Assembly: GCF_000743705.1 (NCBI RefSeq)
Contig: NZ_JQEZ01000001.1
Span: 178,070 to 242,069, forward strand
Length of the DNA: 64,000 nt
Origin: Ruegeria halocynthiae
Lineage (GTDB): Bacteria > Pseudomonadota > Alphaproteobacteria > Rhodobacterales > Rhodobacteraceae
Reading direction: 5' to 3'
Part shown: piece after piece, positions 8,901 to 20,246 of the stretch
Numbering within the stretch: the first letter of the stretch is position 1
Layout of the letters: every line of letters starts with the position of its first letter
Program-made: the position numbers and the translations under genes
Notes under the pieces: model-generated
The model's database searches: none
The model's input: the letters and a program-made list of their open reading frames with translations, nothing else
What the model was told of the DNA's origin: nothing

Positions 8901-9350
8901 ATGCAAAAAGCTTTGATTTTGAACGGCCCAAACCTGAACCTTTTGGGTACACGGCAACCCGAGGTTTACGGCAGCACCACACTGAAGATGGTCGAGGATC
9001 TGTGCCTGAATCACGGCAAGTCCATCGGGCTTGAAGTGGCTTGCTTTCAATCCAACCACGAAGGTGCGCTGATAGACGCCATTCATGCGGCCAAAGGGGT
9101 TCAGGACGGAATAGTTCTGAACGCTGGGGCCTATACTCATACTTCGATCGCGTTGATGGATGCGATCGCCTCGGTCGAGCTTCCGGTTGTCGAGGTTCAT
9201 CTGTCCAACATCCACGCACGTGAGGAGTTCCGACATACTTCTTACATAGCGCACGTTGCGGTCGGGCAGATTTGCGGTTTTGGTGCCCAAGGGTATGTGC
9301 TGGCTCTGGACGCGCTGACCGCGCATTTGAAGGACCGAGTGTCTGAATGA
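8901..9350 (+). CDS. aroQ: 3-dehydroquinate dehydratase, type II
   Basis: A 149-residue type II dehydroquinase that converts 3-dehydroquinate to 3-dehydroshikimate in the shikimate pathway. Diagnostic segments: NGPNLNLLGTRQPEVYG (containing the catalytic Arg and Tyr loop), NHEGALID, NAGAYTHTSIAL, and EVHLSNIHAREEFR with the active-site His and Arg. The length is typical. The stop codon overlaps the start of the LuxR-type gene (ATGA at 9347-9350), so the two genes are translated from one transcript; that pairing has no obvious metabolic logic. Confidence 0.95.
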   Translation: MQKALILNGPNLNLLGTRQPEVYGSTTLKMVEDLCLNHGKSIGLEVACFQSNHEGALIDAIHAAKGVQDGIVLNAGAYTHTSIALMDAIASVELPVVEVHLSNIHAREEFRHTSYIAHVAVGQICGFGAQGYVLALDALTAHLKDRVSE

Positions 9351-10102
9351 AGCTGGACGCGTATCTTCATTTCCTTAGCTACGCAAAGACGTTGGAGGAG
9401 CTTTGGGATGCGCATTGCCGCCAGATGGCGGAATATGGTTTTGACCGGCTTTTATACGGATTTACCCAGTATCGGACAGAAACATCGTTGGGTGATCCCG
9501 AGGATTTCGTGATCCTGACCAATCACGGCAAAGCATATCTGGATGGTTTTCTACGCGACGGGCTGTATTTCCATGCTCCGATGTTGAAATGGGCGCTTCA
9601 GAACGAAGGCGCGGCCAGCTGGAAAATTGCGCAGGACTTGATGTCAGGTGGCACCTTGACCCCGCAAGAACGCCGGGTCATCGAATTCAACCGGGCAAAA
9701 GGCGTAGTCGCGGGTTATACGGTCAGTTTCAATTCGGTGTCGATGCGATCCAAGGGGGCAATTTCCCTTTCTGCCAGCGACACGCACACGCAGGACGATA
9801 TCGACGCGATCTGGTCCGAGCATGGTGATGACATCTTGCTGATGAACAATGTGGCCCACCTGAAGATCCTTACCCTGCCCTATAATGCGCCGAACCGGGC
9901 CTTGACCAAACGACAGCGCGAGGCGCTGCAATGGGTCGGCGACGGAAAGACAACGCAGGACATCGCCTTGTTGATGGGCCTTACGTCTGCGACCGTGGAA
10001 AAGCACCTGAGGTTAGCCCGAGAGTCGCTGGCCGTGGAAACTACCGCACAAGCGGTATTGAAGGCATCTTTGCAAAATCAGATGTTCGTAATGGAAGCCT
10101 GA
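9347..10102 (+). CDS. LuxR-family regulator with divergent autoinducer-binding domain
   Basis: A 251-residue protein. Residues about 10-165 align by eye with the autoinducer-binding domain and residues about 185-245 form the LuxR helix-turn-helix: LTKRQREALQWVGDGKTTQD, then ATVEKHLRLARESL. Of the six residues usually conserved in acyl-homoserine-lactone receptors, the Asp (in LRDGLYF) and a Trp (AASW) are present, but the DP pair reads DG and the usual Trp and Tyr before it are not evident. No luxI synthase gene lies in the window, so this is a LuxR solo here. It overlaps aroQ by four bases. Confidence 0.87.
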   Translation: MKLDAYLHFLSYAKTLEELWDAHCRQMAEYGFDRLLYGFTQYRTETSLGDPEDFVILTNHGKAYLDGFLRDGLYFHAPMLKWALQNEGAASWKIAQDLMSGGTLTPQERRVIEFNRAKGVVAGYTVSFNSVSMRSKGAISLSASDTHTQDDIDAIWSEHGDDILLMNNVAHLKILTLPYNAPNRALTKRQREALQWVGDGKTTQDIALLMGLTSATVEKHLRLARESLAVETTAQAVLKASLQNQMFVMEA

Positions 10103-10459
10103 CCTTGTGGGATTTTTGACGCCGAACTGCGTCAATTTACCCTAGGTAAGGAAATCATGACTTTTCAAATCCGGGTGCAAGGTTGCAAAGTGATAGTGTT
10201 CCGTGAGTGGTGGCTTTAGCCAGGGAACATGTGGTCAGAACTTTGCAATACCAAAGCTCTCTGACCGATCTAGCACTGGGGCGTTTATTTATCCGCGTAC
10301 CTTTGTTGGAATCGTTGGGGGGCCTCGACCATCCCCATTTTGCGGGGCCCCTCAACTTCTATCCGCGCATATTTGGCAACGAAAAAACCGGCTACGCGTG
10401 GCGTAACCGGTTTGAAATCATTCGGATCAGAGGCCCCTTTGGGGCCTCTTCCGTAGAAC
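10103..10459. other. Non-coding stretch between luxR-type gene and tsf
   Basis: No convincing gene on either strand. It contains the rpsB-tsf terminator (10382-10413) and a perfect inverted repeat AGAGGCCCC/GGGGCCTCT with a three-base loop at 10429-10449, 10 bases past the tsf stop. A GC-rich inverted pair GGGGCC/GGCCCC is also present around 10319-10350. The luxR-type gene has no clear terminator of its own, so the remainder is probably a convergent intergenic region. Confidence 0.6.
10382..10413 (-). terminator. Rho-independent terminator of rpsB-tsf
   Basis: On the reverse strand a stem AAACCGG plus TACGC pairs with its complement around a three-base loop with one internal mismatch, and is followed directly by six T residues (10382-10387). 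It lies about 45 bases beyond the tsf stop codon. Confidence 0.85.
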
Positions 10460-11335
10460 TTAGCCCTGAGCGGCCTTGGCAACTTCGGCTGCGAAGTCTT
10501 CTTTTTCGACCACGATACCTTCGCCAACTTCCAAGCGGACGAAGCCGGTGATGGTTGCGCCCGCTTCTTTAGCGGCTGCTTCGACGGTCAGGTCGGGGTT
10601 CACAACAAACGCCTGATTCAGCAGGGTCGCTTCAGCCACGAATTTCTTCATACGGCCAACGATCATCTTTTCGATCACCTGCTCCGGCTTGCCGGATTCG
10701 CGGGCGATGTCCATCTGAACCTGCTTTTCTTTTTCAACAACCGCCGGGTCCATGTCGGCTTCGGACAGGGCTGCCGGGTTCACAGCTGCGATGTGCATTG
10801 CAATCTGCTTGCCGATGGTTTCGTCACCACCCGACAAAGCAACCAGAACACCGATTTTGCCCATACCGTTGGTGGCCGCGTTGTGGACATAGGACACAAC
10901 GATGTCGCCTGACAGTTTGGACATGCGGCGCACCGACATGTTTTCACCGATGGTTGCGATCTTGTCGGTCAGCGTGTCTGCAACAGACTTGCCACCCAGA
11001 TCAGCCGCAAGCAGAGCTTCGATATCATCGACGCCTTCGGCTGCATATGCGATTTTGCCGACCATTTCCTGGAATTCGGCGTTCTTACCGACAAAGTCGG
11101 TTTCCGAGTTCACTTCGACAGCAACACCATTGCCGCCGTTGACGTGCACTGCAACCAGACCTTCTGCTGCGGTACGGCCCGATTTCTTGGCCGCCTTGGC
11201 CAGACCTTTGGTACGCAGCCAGTCAACGGCTTCATCCATGTTGCCACCGGTTTCGGTCAGCGCCTTTTTTGCGTCCATCATGCCTGCGCCGGTTGTGTCG
11301 CGCAGTTCTTTCACCATTGCTGCTGTGATTGCCAT
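10460..11335 (-). CDS. tsf: Translation elongation factor Ts
   Basis: A 291-residue EF-Ts, which recycles EF-Tu by exchanging GDP for GTP. The N-terminal UBA-like domain reads [19 protein letters not shown], the family signature, followed by [14 protein letters not shown]; the second signature is [15 protein letters not shown]. The C-terminal end matches family length. It lies 76 bases downstream of rpsB on the same strand, the usual rpsB-tsf order, and ends at a strong terminator. Confidence 0.98.
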   Translation of the reverse strand: MAITAAMVKELRDTTGAGMMDAKKALTETGGNMDEAVDWLRTKGLAKAAKKSGRTAAEGLVAVHVNGGNGVAVEVNSETDFVGKNAEFQEMVGKIAYAAEGVDDIEALLAADLGGKSVADTLTDKIATIGENMSVRRMSKLSGDIVVSYVHNAATNGMGKIGVLVALSGGDETIGKQIAMHIAAVNPAALSEADMDPAVVEKEKQVQMDIARESGKPEQVIEKMIVGRMKKFVAEATLLNQAFVVNPDLTVEAAAKEAGATITGFVRLEVGEGIVVEKEDFAAEVAKAAQG

Positions 11336-11411
11336 CTTTGGCTCTCCTCAATTCAAACGGAATTGGGGCAGGTCATACCCTGCCCCACATGTCATTTACG
11401 TGACGGGCAGC

Positions 11412-12209
11412 TTACGCTTCGGCTTTGACTTCCGGCGCGGCTTCTGCGGGTGCTTCTTCTGCAACAACTTCTTCAACCGGCGCTTCTTCGAAGGCACCCA
11501 GGTCAACGCCTGCTGCACCCATCTGTGCGGTCATGCCGTCCAGCGCGGCGCGTGCAACCAGATCACAGTACAGCGCGATTGCGCGGGCTGCGTCATCGTT
11601 GCCGGGGATGATGTAATCCACACCATCAGGCGAGCAGTTGGTGTCGACAATAGCCACAACCGGGATACCCAGCTTGTTGGCTTCGGCGATGGCCAGCGCT
11701 TCTTTTTTGACGTCGATGACGAACAGCAGGTCAGGAACGCCGCCCATCTCGCGGATACCGCCCAGCGATGCCTGCAGTTTGGTCTGGTCACGCTCCATGC
11801 CCAGACGCTCTTTCTTGGTCAGGCCTTCGGCGCCGGTTTCCATCGCTTCGTCGATCTGGTTCAGACGGTTGATCGACTGGGAAACGGTTTTCCAGTTGGT
11901 CAGTGTGCCGCCCAGCCAACGATGGTTCATGTAGTACTGAGCCGACTTTTCAGCGGCGTCTGCGATCGGCTGTGCAGCCTGACGCTTGGTGCCAACGAAC
12001 AGAACCCGGCCACCTTTAGCAACAGTGTCACGAACAGCCTGCAGCGCTTGATCCAGCATCGGAACGGTCTGGGTCAGGTCCATGATGTGGATGCCATTGC
12101 GCGAGCCGTAGATGAACGGGCCCATGCGGGGATTCCAACGCTGTGTCTGGTGACCAAAGTGAACGCCAGCTTCCAGCAGCTGACGCATGGTGAACTCGGG
12201 AAGAGCCAT
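11412..12209 (-). CDS. rpsB: 30S ribosomal protein S2
   Basis: A 265-residue S2 of the small ribosomal subunit. Motifs include [38 protein letters not shown] and [20 protein letters not shown]. The C-terminal tail is rich in Ala and Glu, as common in alphaproteobacteria. Start at 12209: the sequence AGGAAAATAGC immediately precedes the ATG and [15 protein letters not shown] is the standard N terminus; an upstream ATG at 12266 would add 19 unrelated residues. Cotranscribed with tsf. Confidence 0.98.
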   Translation of the reverse strand: MALPEFTMRQLLEAGVHFGHQTQRWNPRMGPFIYGSRNGIHIMDLTQTVPMLDQALQAVRDTVAKGGRVLFVGTKRQAAQPIADAAEKSAQYYMNHRWLGGTLTNWKTVSQSINRLNQIDEAMETGAEGLTKKERLGMERDQTKLQASLGGIREMGGVPDLLFVIDVKKEALAIAEANKLGIPVVAIVDTNCSPDGVDYIIPGNDDAARAIALYCDLVARAALDGMTAQMGAAGVDLGAFEEAPVEEVVAEEAPAEAAPEVKAEA

Positions 12210-12375
12210 GCTATTTTCCTTTTCCGGTTTACGCCTCGGCGGGGGTGAAAGAAGCGGATGCTCCAACCGGCGGGCCAGATAAGGATGTCTCCCCTACAAA
12301 GCCCAAACCCCGCCTGCGGGTTTGAATGGCGCGCGTATACGGCAGGATTTGCAGCAGCGCAAGGGGTTTTGCCCC

Positions 12376-13230
12376 TTATTTTTCAAGCCGCGCCAGCGCA
12401 TGGGCGTGGCGCACGGCCTGTTCGCAATGTGCAGCCAGCGCTTTGCGGTTTTCAAAATCACTGACTTTGGCCGGGGTATGGTAAATCAGTTCGACCACAC
12501 CCTGCCTGCGCGCGCCCAATGTCTTTAGAAGATGCGTGCCAAAGTCCATGTCGCCCCACCAGCCATAGAATCTGTCCGGCTGCCCTTTAGGGGCGTGATA
12601 GATCACCGAGACCGGCTGAACAGACATGAAATCCCGCAGTTCATCAGCAAAGAACGCCGCAAACAGTGTTGTTTTAAAAGGTAAAACCTGCAATCCGTCG
12701 GTTGATGTCCCTTCGGGGAAGAACAACAGCTTATGCCCGGTTTTCAACCGTTCCTGAAACATCAGGGTTTGCTCGCGTGCCTTCTTGGGGTTGCGTTCGA
12801 TGAACATTGTGCCGGTCGCGCGGGCCAGCCAGCCGATGCCCGGCCAGCTTGCTACTTCGGCCTTGGATACGAAATAGATGCGCTTGCGGGAATTCAGCGC
12901 AAAAATATCCAGCCACGAGGTATGGTTCGCCACCACTGCCCCGTGTTGTTGCATCAATGTGCCCGATGTGCGGAATTTCATCCCCAGAATACGAAAGGCA
13001 TTTCGGCAAACAAACTGCGTGATGAACGGCGTGATTGGCCGGCGCACACCATAAAGTGGCTGTTCGATCAGCCGAACGGCCAGCAGAACGATCAGACCGC
13101 CGAATACCAGAATGGCCAGTGGCAGGCCGCGCAGGACAACCAGTATCCAGCCGAGAAATCCCAGGTTGATCGGGTCCGGTGCGTTATCGCTGTGCCATGA
13201 GGGTGTATTCACCTGTTCAGGCTCCGCCAT
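12376..13230 (-). CDS. olsA: Lyso-ornithine lipid O-acyltransferase (PlsC family)
   Basis: A 284-residue membrane acyltransferase. A hydrophobic helix spans about residues 25-50 (LGWILVVLRGLPLAILVFGG). The PlsC catalytic motif HX4D is seen as NHTSWLD and the glycerophosphate-type motif as FPEGTSTDG. Known OlsA enzymes add the ester-linked acyl chain to lyso-ornithine lipid; a general lysophosphatidate acyltransferase is the alternative. The gene starts inside the last codons of the olsB-like gene (14-base overlap), which strongly supports the ornithine-lipid role. Confidence 0.87.
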   Translation of the reverse strand: MAEPEQVNTPSWHSDNAPDPINLGFLGWILVVLRGLPLAILVFGGLIVLLAVRLIEQPLYGVRRPITPFITQFVCRNAFRILGMKFRTSGTLMQQHGAVVANHTSWLDIFALNSRKRIYFVSKAEVASWPGIGWLARATGTMFIERNPKKAREQTLMFQERLKTGHKLLFFPEGTSTDGLQVLPFKTTLFAAFFADELRDFMSVQPVSVIYHAPKGQPDRFYGWWGDMDFGTHLLKTLGARRQGVVELIYHTPAKVSDFENRKALAAHCEQAVRHAHALARLEK

Positions 13231-13972
13231 AAATGCGCCGTTGGCGGTCGTTCATGCGTGTCGTGTCGAGGATCAGGCAGACGTCCGTAGTATTGAACGT
13301 ATGGTCGATAAACGCCCCCTCGCCTACGAAGCCGCCCAGACGCAGGTAAGCTTTGATCAGCGCAGGCACCTGCACCATCGCGGCGCGACGCTCCAGAGCT
13401 TCGGGCGCGACCAGATCCATCGATTCAAACACATCCGGTTGCGCGCGCACACGCAGATCCGGGGGGGCAAGGTGGTTGTGATGCAGCATCGACAAAGGCT
13501 GTGCCAGGTCCCGCACATTTGTACCGTGAAAACTGGCCACTCCGAACAGCACCTCGATTTGGCGTTCGATGACATAGGCCGCCAATCCGTTCCACAGGTG
13601 ATACATGGCCATGCCGCCCCGAAAATCGGGATGCAGGCAGGATCGGCCAAGTTCCAGCAGCTTGCGATTGCTCTGTTTCAGCACAGTCAAATCATATTCG
13701 TCTTCCGAATAAAACTGTCCTAATTCTGCCGCACGTTCACCGGGTAACAGCCTGTAAACGCCCACAACTTCTCCACTCAGGTCATCAATCGCCAGCATGT
13801 GATCAAAGTGCTGATCGAACTTGTCCTGTTCAAGCCCGGCGTCATGGTCGACCATCTCACCGCCGCCGCCCAATTCGCGCACAAATACGTCATAGCGCAA
13901 CCGCTGAGCCGCGCGCAGCTCGGCCTCGGTCTCGGCAAGTTTGACAGTAAAGGAAGGGCCTGCGTCCGGCAT
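13217..13972 (-). CDS. olsB: L-ornithine N-alpha-acyltransferase (OlsB), GNAT fold
   Basis: A 251-residue GNAT-fold enzyme of the OlsB/hemolysin-type family, which acylates ornithine with 3-hydroxyacyl-ACP, the first step of ornithine lipid formation. Visible features are RLRYDVFVRELGG near the N terminus, DHMLAIDD, VGVYRLLPG, and the LELGRSCLHPDFRGG block that carries the acyl-donor site. Coupled by overlap to olsA. Ornithine lipids are phosphorus-free membrane lipids common in roseobacters. A partial CtrA-like sequence lies about 80 bases upstream (see findings). Confidence 0.9.
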   Translation of the reverse strand: MPDAGPSFTVKLAETEAELRAAQRLRYDVFVRELGGGGEMVDHDAGLEQDKFDQHFDHMLAIDDLSGEVVGVYRLLPGERAAELGQFYSEDEYDLTVLKQSNRKLLELGRSCLHPDFRGGMAMYHLWNGLAAYVIERQIEVLFGVASFHGTNVRDLAQPLSMLHHNHLAPPDLRVRAQPDVFESMDLVAPEALERRAAMVQVPALIKAYLRLGGFVGEGAFIDHTFNTTDVCLILDTTRMNDRQRRIYGGA

Positions 13973-14070
13973 TGATGGTTCCGTTCTTGTTTGCGCGCTG
14001 ATACCGCAGTTTTCGGGGGGATGGCAACATAGGCGGATTTGCGGATGCGTTAACCATTCCTAAACCAGTT

Positions 14071-14253
14071 TCACGGATCAAAGACCGGCATCAGGGCGAT
14101 GTGTGTTCCGTCAATCACCACTTTCCCCTGCTCGCGAAAGTTAACGGTGACTTTGCCCCCGATGTTGGACTGAACCTGTCCAACGCCCCATTCGGGGAAA
14201 TCGGGGTGGCGGACATACATGCCCGGTGCAAGAATGGCATTAAGGTCTGTCAT
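14071..14253 (-). CDS. DUF3553 protein
   Basis: A 60-residue protein starting at the ATG at 14253 and ending MPVFDP. It reads MYVRHPDFPEWGVGQVQS early on, then GGKVTVNFREQGKVVID; this fold of small beta strands resembles DUF3553, which in turn resembles the CarD/TRCF RNA-polymerase-interaction domain in its GVG..V pattern. The frame extends far upstream, but the upstream part is antisense to chpT. Divergent from chpT by 42 bases. Function unknown. Confidence 0.8.
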   Translation of the reverse strand: MTDLNAILAPGMYVRHPDFPEWGVGQVQSNIGGKVTVNFREQGKVVIDGTHIALMPVFDP

Positions 14254-14295
14254 GCAAGGGCTCCGGTCCGACGGCAGATGCAGCAGGAGGTACGC

Positions 14296-14892
14296 ATGAG
14301 CGACACCAACGTCAACCTGGCCGAATTGATCGGCTCGCGGATCTGTCACGATCTGATCAGCCCGATCGGGGCAATCACCAATGGGCTGGAGCTGTTGGAG
14401 ATGGTTGGCGCGGTCCAGGGCCCCGAGATGGAACTGATTTCTGGCAGTGTCGGCAGCGCCGGGGCGCGGATCCGGTTTTTCCGTGTGGCCTTCGGCTCGG
14501 CCGGTGATCAGCCGCTGGGGCGGGCTGAGGTGACTGAACTGCTGAATGACGTCGAACGTGCAGGCCGCGTGCGCCTGAACTGGCACCTGACCGAGGCGGT
14601 GCCGCGCAATCAGGTCAAATTGGCCTTTCTGGCCATGATGTGCTGCGAAAGCGCAATGCCGTTCGGCGGCGATGTCACCATCGAAAACACCGGCGACAGC
14701 TGGACGGTCAGCGGGATGGCCGACAAGTTGAACCTGGACAACGATCTTTGGAAAAACCTGCCATCGGGGCGTTTTGCCAACAGCGTAAAGCCCGCGCAGG
14801 TGCAATTCGCCCTGCTGCCGGAAACGGCGGCGTCGATGGGGCGGCGGATTGCGGCGGAAACCACCTCAACCCGCGTTGTGATCCGATTTTAA
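14296..14892 (+). CDS. chpT: Histidine phosphotransferase ChpT
   Basis: A 198-residue histidine phosphotransferase that relays phosphate from the CckA kinase to CtrA (and CpdR) in alphaproteobacteria. The phospho-acceptor is His18, followed by Asp19, in the segment [13 protein letters not shown]; the second half is a degenerate kinase-like ATPase fold lacking ATP-binding boxes, as expected. AGGAGG lies five bases before the ATG at 14296, which decides the start over an in-frame upstream ATG at 14101. Its downstream target ctrA is also in this window (56877-57593). Confidence 0.9.
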   Translation: MSDTNVNLAELIGSRICHDLISPIGAITNGLELLEMVGAVQGPEMELISGSVGSAGARIRFFRVAFGSAGDQPLGRAEVTELLNDVERAGRVRLNWHLTEAVPRNQVKLAFLAMMCCESAMPFGGDVTIENTGDSWTVSGMADKLNLDNDLWKNLPSGRFANSVKPAQVQFALLPETAASMGRRIAAETTSTRVVIRF

Positions 14893-16151
14893 GACCGGGT
14901 CGTCCCGTTTCCGCGCACAAGATACTTGAAGCTGGTCAGCTGCGCCGCCCCCACCGGGCCGCGCGCATGCATCTTGCCCGTGGCGATACCGATCTCAGCC
15001 CCCATGCCGAATTCACCACCATCGGCGAATTGGGTCGAGGCATTGTGCATCAGGATCGCACTGTCCAGCCGTTCAAAGAACCGGTCGGTGGCATCTGCAT
15101 CCTCGGTCATGATGCAGTCGGTATGATTTGACCCATACTGACGGATATGCGCGATGGCCGCGTCGATATCTGCAACCGGTTTGGCAGCAATGATGCTGTC
15201 GAGAAATTCCTTGCCCCAATCCTCTTCGGTGGCCGCTACGGTCCCGTCGATGGCCAGAGAACCCTCGGCGTGAACCTCGACGCCTGTGGCTTGCAACGCT
15301 GCGATGATGTCCCGCCCCAGCGTTTCGGCCACGTCCTGATGGACCAGCAGGCATTCGGCGGCACCGCAGATTCCGGTGCGGCGGGTTTTGGCGTTCAACA
15401 CCACTTCGAGCGTCTTCTGCGGATCGGCGGATTTGTCGACATAGATATGGACGATGCCCTCCAGATGCGCGAACACCGGCACGCGGGCCTCGCGTTGTAC
15501 AAGACCGACCAATCCTTTGCCGCCACGGGGCACGATGACGTCGACATAATCGGTCATCGTCAGCAGTTCCTGAACCGCCGCGCGATCGCGTGTGGGCACC
15601 AGTTGAATAGCATCTTCAGACAGGTTCGCGGCCTTCAGCCCTTCGACCAGACAGGCATGAATAGCCCCCGAAGAATGAAAGCTTTCGGACCCGCCACGCA
15701 GGATCACCGCATTGCCGGCCATCAGGCATAGCGCGCCAGCGTCCGATGTCACATTTGGGCGACTTTCGTAGATCACCCCGATCACACCCAAAGGCGTGCG
15801 CACCCGTTGGATATTCAGGCCCGAGGGCATGTCCCATTCCGTCAGCACTTCGCCCACCGGATCGGTCTGATCGGCGACTGTGCGCAGACCGTCAACCATG
15901 CCCTGAATGCGCGCTTCATCCAACATCAGACGGTCCATCATCGCGGGGCTCAGGCCCTTGTCGCGGCCAAACTCCAGATCTTTCTGGTTGGCTTCGATGA
16001 TGGTCGCACGGTTCGCCCAGACAGCGTCAGCGGCTGCGATCAGCGCGGCGTGCTTACGCTCGGCACTGGCAAAGGCCAGATCGGCCGAGGCCGCCTTGGC
16101 GCGTTTTCCAAGATCGGCCATCAGGGTGGGAATGCTGTCGAAATCCTTCAT
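14889..16151 (-). CDS. proA: Gamma-glutamyl phosphate reductase
   Basis: A 420-residue enzyme of the aldehyde dehydrogenase superfamily, reducing gamma-glutamyl phosphate to glutamate semialdehyde with NADPH in proline synthesis. Signature segments: [41 protein letters not shown] and the catalytic-cysteine region [16 protein letters not shown]. It lies 45 bases after proB on the same strand. Its 3' end overlaps the convergent chpT by four bases. Confidence 0.98.
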   Translation of the reverse strand: MKDFDSIPTLMADLGKRAKAASADLAFASAERKHAALIAAADAVWANRATIIEANQKDLEFGRDKGLSPAMMDRLMLDEARIQGMVDGLRTVADQTDPVGEVLTEWDMPSGLNIQRVRTPLGVIGVIYESRPNVTSDAGALCLMAGNAVILRGGSESFHSSGAIHACLVEGLKAANLSEDAIQLVPTRDRAAVQELLTMTDYVDVIVPRGGKGLVGLVQREARVPVFAHLEGIVHIYVDKSADPQKTLEVVLNAKTRRTGICGAAECLLVHQDVAETLGRDIIAALQATGVEVHAEGSLAIDGTVAATEEDWGKEFLDSIIAAKPVADIDAAIAHIRQYGSNHTDCIMTEDADATDRFFERLDSAILMHNASTQFADGGEFGMGAEIGIATGKMHARGPVGAAQLTSFKYLVRGNGTTRS

Positions 16152-16196
16152 CTCATGTGCCTTTCAGTCTGTCAGTTCAGTTTTAACATCACGCAT

Positions 16197-18334
<2,138 letters not shown>

Positions 18335-18362
18335 CTAATGCAAAGGCCCCATCGGCCACAAG

Positions 18363-18899
18363 TCAGAGTTTTTTACTGTATGTCCAGGTAGGCACGTTTG
18401 CATCACGCGCCACCGAATAGCTTTCGGCATCACCAAGGTATTCAAACCCGCAATGGGTCAGAACCCGGGCCGAGGCCGGATTGTCCTGAAACACGCTGGC
18501 GAACATGTTGGCGTTCTCCAGCGGGTTGGCGTTGACCAACGCCTCGACTGCCATTGATGCGATGCCGGTGTTCCAATAGATCGGCGCGACCCAATAGCCG
18601 ACCTCGGACTGGTTGCGGTCCAACCGTACCAACGAGATAACACCAATCAGCTCGGGCCCACCGTCCTTGGTGGCGTCCATGACCCAGACGTCCTCATCAC
18701 GATCCTCGGCCATTGACCGGGTGATGAACGCTTCGGTCGCGCCCGGTGCCAGCGGATGCGCAATGCTTGTTGTCATACGCGCCACGCGCTCATCGCCTGC
18801 ATAATGCTCAATGAGACCCAAATCCGACCGACGCAGCGGGCGCAGGTCGAACCGCTCGGTTTCGATGACCGGCTGGTTTATTATTGCCTCAAGTTTCAT
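18363..18899 (-). CDS. GNAT N-acetyltransferase (RimJ/RimL type)
   Basis: A 178-residue acetyltransferase. It begins in RimJ/L style with ETERFDLRPLRRSDLGLI and shows SEVGYWVAPIYWNTGIASMA, the acetyl-CoA pyrophosphate loop region, and NPASARVLTHCGFEYLG near the end. Such enzymes acetylate protein N termini or small amines; the substrate is unknown. The start codon overlaps the stop of a 52-codon membrane-protein frame (ATGA). It lies between rpmA and obgE. Confidence 0.88.
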   Translation of the reverse strand: MKLEAIINQPVIETERFDLRPLRRSDLGLIEHYAGDERVARMTTSIAHPLAPGATEAFITRSMAEDRDEDVWVMDATKDGGPELIGVISLVRLDRNQSEVGYWVAPIYWNTGIASMAVEALVNANPLENANMFASVFQDNPASARVLTHCGFEYLGDAESYSVARDANVPTWTYSKKL

Positions 18900-19054
18900 G
18901 GGTGCGTTCCTCCTCCGAACAACACAGTAAATATGAACGCAACAGTGAAACTGACTAACGTCCCCATCAGATATTTTCGGGCCCGCCGATCTTCAACCAC
19001 CGGCACAATCCTGCCTTGGTCAAAGGTCGGATTGTTGCTTGATGTGACGGTCAT
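18896..19054 (-). CDS. Small single-pass membrane protein, 52 residues (hypothetical)
   Basis: A short frame from ATG 19054 to TGA at 18896-18898. Residues about 29-48 form one membrane helix (LMGTLVSFTVAFIFTVLFGG) preceded by a basic stretch (EDRRARKY), which predicts a cytoplasmic N terminus. Its stop codon overlaps the GNAT start codon, and the helix codons GTTCGGAGGAGGAACG double as the GNAT ribosome-binding site. Its own ribosome-binding site is weak. Support comes from coupling and a clean membrane segment; I do not recognise a family. Confidence 0.5.
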   Translation of the reverse strand: MTVTSSNNPTFDQGRIVPVVEDRRARKYLMGTLVSFTVAFIFTVLFGGGTHP

Positions 19055-19090
19055 CGGGGCATTCGATCAAAATTGCGTTAAAACGAGAAA

Positions 19091-19115
19091 GGGGACCGGC
19101 TTATCTGCCGGTCCC
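19091..19115 (-). terminator. Terminator after rpmA
   Basis: On the reverse strand GGGGACCGGC pairs perfectly with GCCGGTCCCC around a six-base loop and is followed by TTTCTC. It lies 32 bases past the rpmA stop. Confidence 0.85.
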
Positions 19116-19146
19116 CCAAGAATTTTCAAACCTTATGGGTTTCGGC

Positions 19147-19416
19147 TTACTCTGCGGCCTCCGCCACTGGCAGGACCGAAATAAAGGTGCGGTTCTTGAG
19201 TCCCTTGTGGAACTTCACGGCGCCATCTGTGGTTGCAAAGATGGTGTGATCTTTGCCAATGCCTACGCCTTCGCCCGGCCAAAACTTGGTGCCGCGCTGA
19301 CGTACGATGATGTTGCCTGCGATGGCAGCCTGACCACCATACAGTTTCACGCCAAGGCGGCGACCTGCTGAGTCGCGACCATTACGGGAGGAACCGCCAG
19401 CTTTTTTATGTGCCAT
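19147..19416 (-). CDS. rpmA: 50S ribosomal protein L27
   Basis: An 89-residue L27. The N terminus [20 protein letters not shown] is the standard non-cleaved form that reaches the peptidyl-transferase centre, and the core reads [19 protein letters not shown]. It lies 11 bases downstream of rplU and ends at a strong terminator, so rplU-rpmA is a short operon separated from the genes that follow. Confidence 0.98.
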   Translation of the reverse strand: MAHKKAGGSSRNGRDSAGRRLGVKLYGGQAAIAGNIIVRQRGTKFWPGEGVGIGKDHTIFATTDGAVKFHKGLKNRTFISVLPVAEAAE

Positions 19417-19427
19417 TCTCTCTCTCC

Positions 19428-20036
19428 TTAGCCTTTAGCCAACTCTTTGGCCTGCTCAACCCATTCGGGTTTCACTTTGACCGTTTCGATAGCAGCAATC
19501 TGTTCGTCCGACAAGGCGGCCAGAGCGGCAAAGCTCTCGATACCGGCCTCATTCAGCTTTTTGGCGGCGGCGGGACCTACACCAGTCAGCGCGGTCAGAT
19601 CGTCTGCAGCAACTGCCGGTGCTTCTGCTTTCGCAGCCGCTTTCTTGGCCGGTTTCGCCGCAGGAGCAGCTTCGCCAGCCGGAGCCGAGCCGGTTGCAAC
19701 CTTGACACCAGACTTGTCAGCGCCCGACGCCAGAATGTCGGTGATCTTGACCAGGGTCAGCTTTTGACGGTGGCCAACAGTACGCTTCGAGCTGTGCTTA
19801 CGACGGCGCTTGACGAACTTGATGACCTTGTCACCTTTGATCTGTTCGATCACTTCGGCCTGAACGCCCGCACCTGCGACAAACGGCGCGCCAACAACCG
19901 GTGCGTCACCGCCCAGCATCAGAACGTCGTTGAATTGAATTGTTTCACCTGCATCGGCAGCCAGCTTTTCAACGCGGAGGATATCACCCGCCTGAACCTT
20001 GTACTGCTTGCCGCCAGTCTTGAGGACCGCAAACAT
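19428..20036 (-). CDS. rplU: 50S ribosomal protein L21 with C-terminal helix-hairpin-helix extension
   Basis: A 202-residue protein. Residues 1 to about 103 are a normal L21 ([17 protein letters not shown] ... [16 protein letters not shown]). The remaining 100 residues are extra: an Ala/Lys-rich linker and then [20 protein letters not shown], a helix-hairpin-helix motif of the kind used in non-specific nucleic-acid binding. Typical L21 is about 103 residues. Extended L21 proteins are known in Rhodobacterales; the role of the tail is not established. Confidence 0.96.
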   Translation of the reverse strand: MFAVLKTGGKQYKVQAGDILRVEKLAADAGETIQFNDVLMLGGDAPVVGAPFVAGAGVQAEVIEQIKGDKVIKFVKRRRKHSSKRTVGHRQKLTLVKITDILASGADKSGVKVATGSAPAGEAAPAAKPAKKAAAKAEAPAVAADDLTALTGVGPAAAKKLNEAGIESFAALAALSDEQIAAIETVKVKPEWVEQAKELAKG

Positions 20037-20246
20037 GCGTCTTTCCTTTATCTAACCCGCGTTCTGTGGTCCCCATTTGGGCGTTTGCGGCTTTCGCCAC
20101 CTCGAACAGCGCGCCCTTTTCGGGCTGTGTGACGACCCCGGGAAACATCCCTTTGGGTCAATAAAAATGAGACCCGGCACAGAAAATCCGGCCGGGATGC
20201 GCGCTTATCAACAGATTGCCACCGAAAGTCAACACGAAATACAGGC

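Noticed and set aside
10319..10350. GC-rich inverted repeat as a terminator of the luxR-type gene
   Set aside because: Stem is imperfect with a long loop and no T-run on the forward strand.
10902..12248. Open frame of 448 codons on the forward strand
   Set aside because: Antisense to tsf and rpsB, crossing the gap between them; composition is a mirror of the ribosomal genes.
14071..14805. Long reverse-strand reading of the DUF3553 frame
   Set aside because: The upstream two thirds are antisense to chpT; only the last 60 codons after the ATG at 14253 look like a protein.
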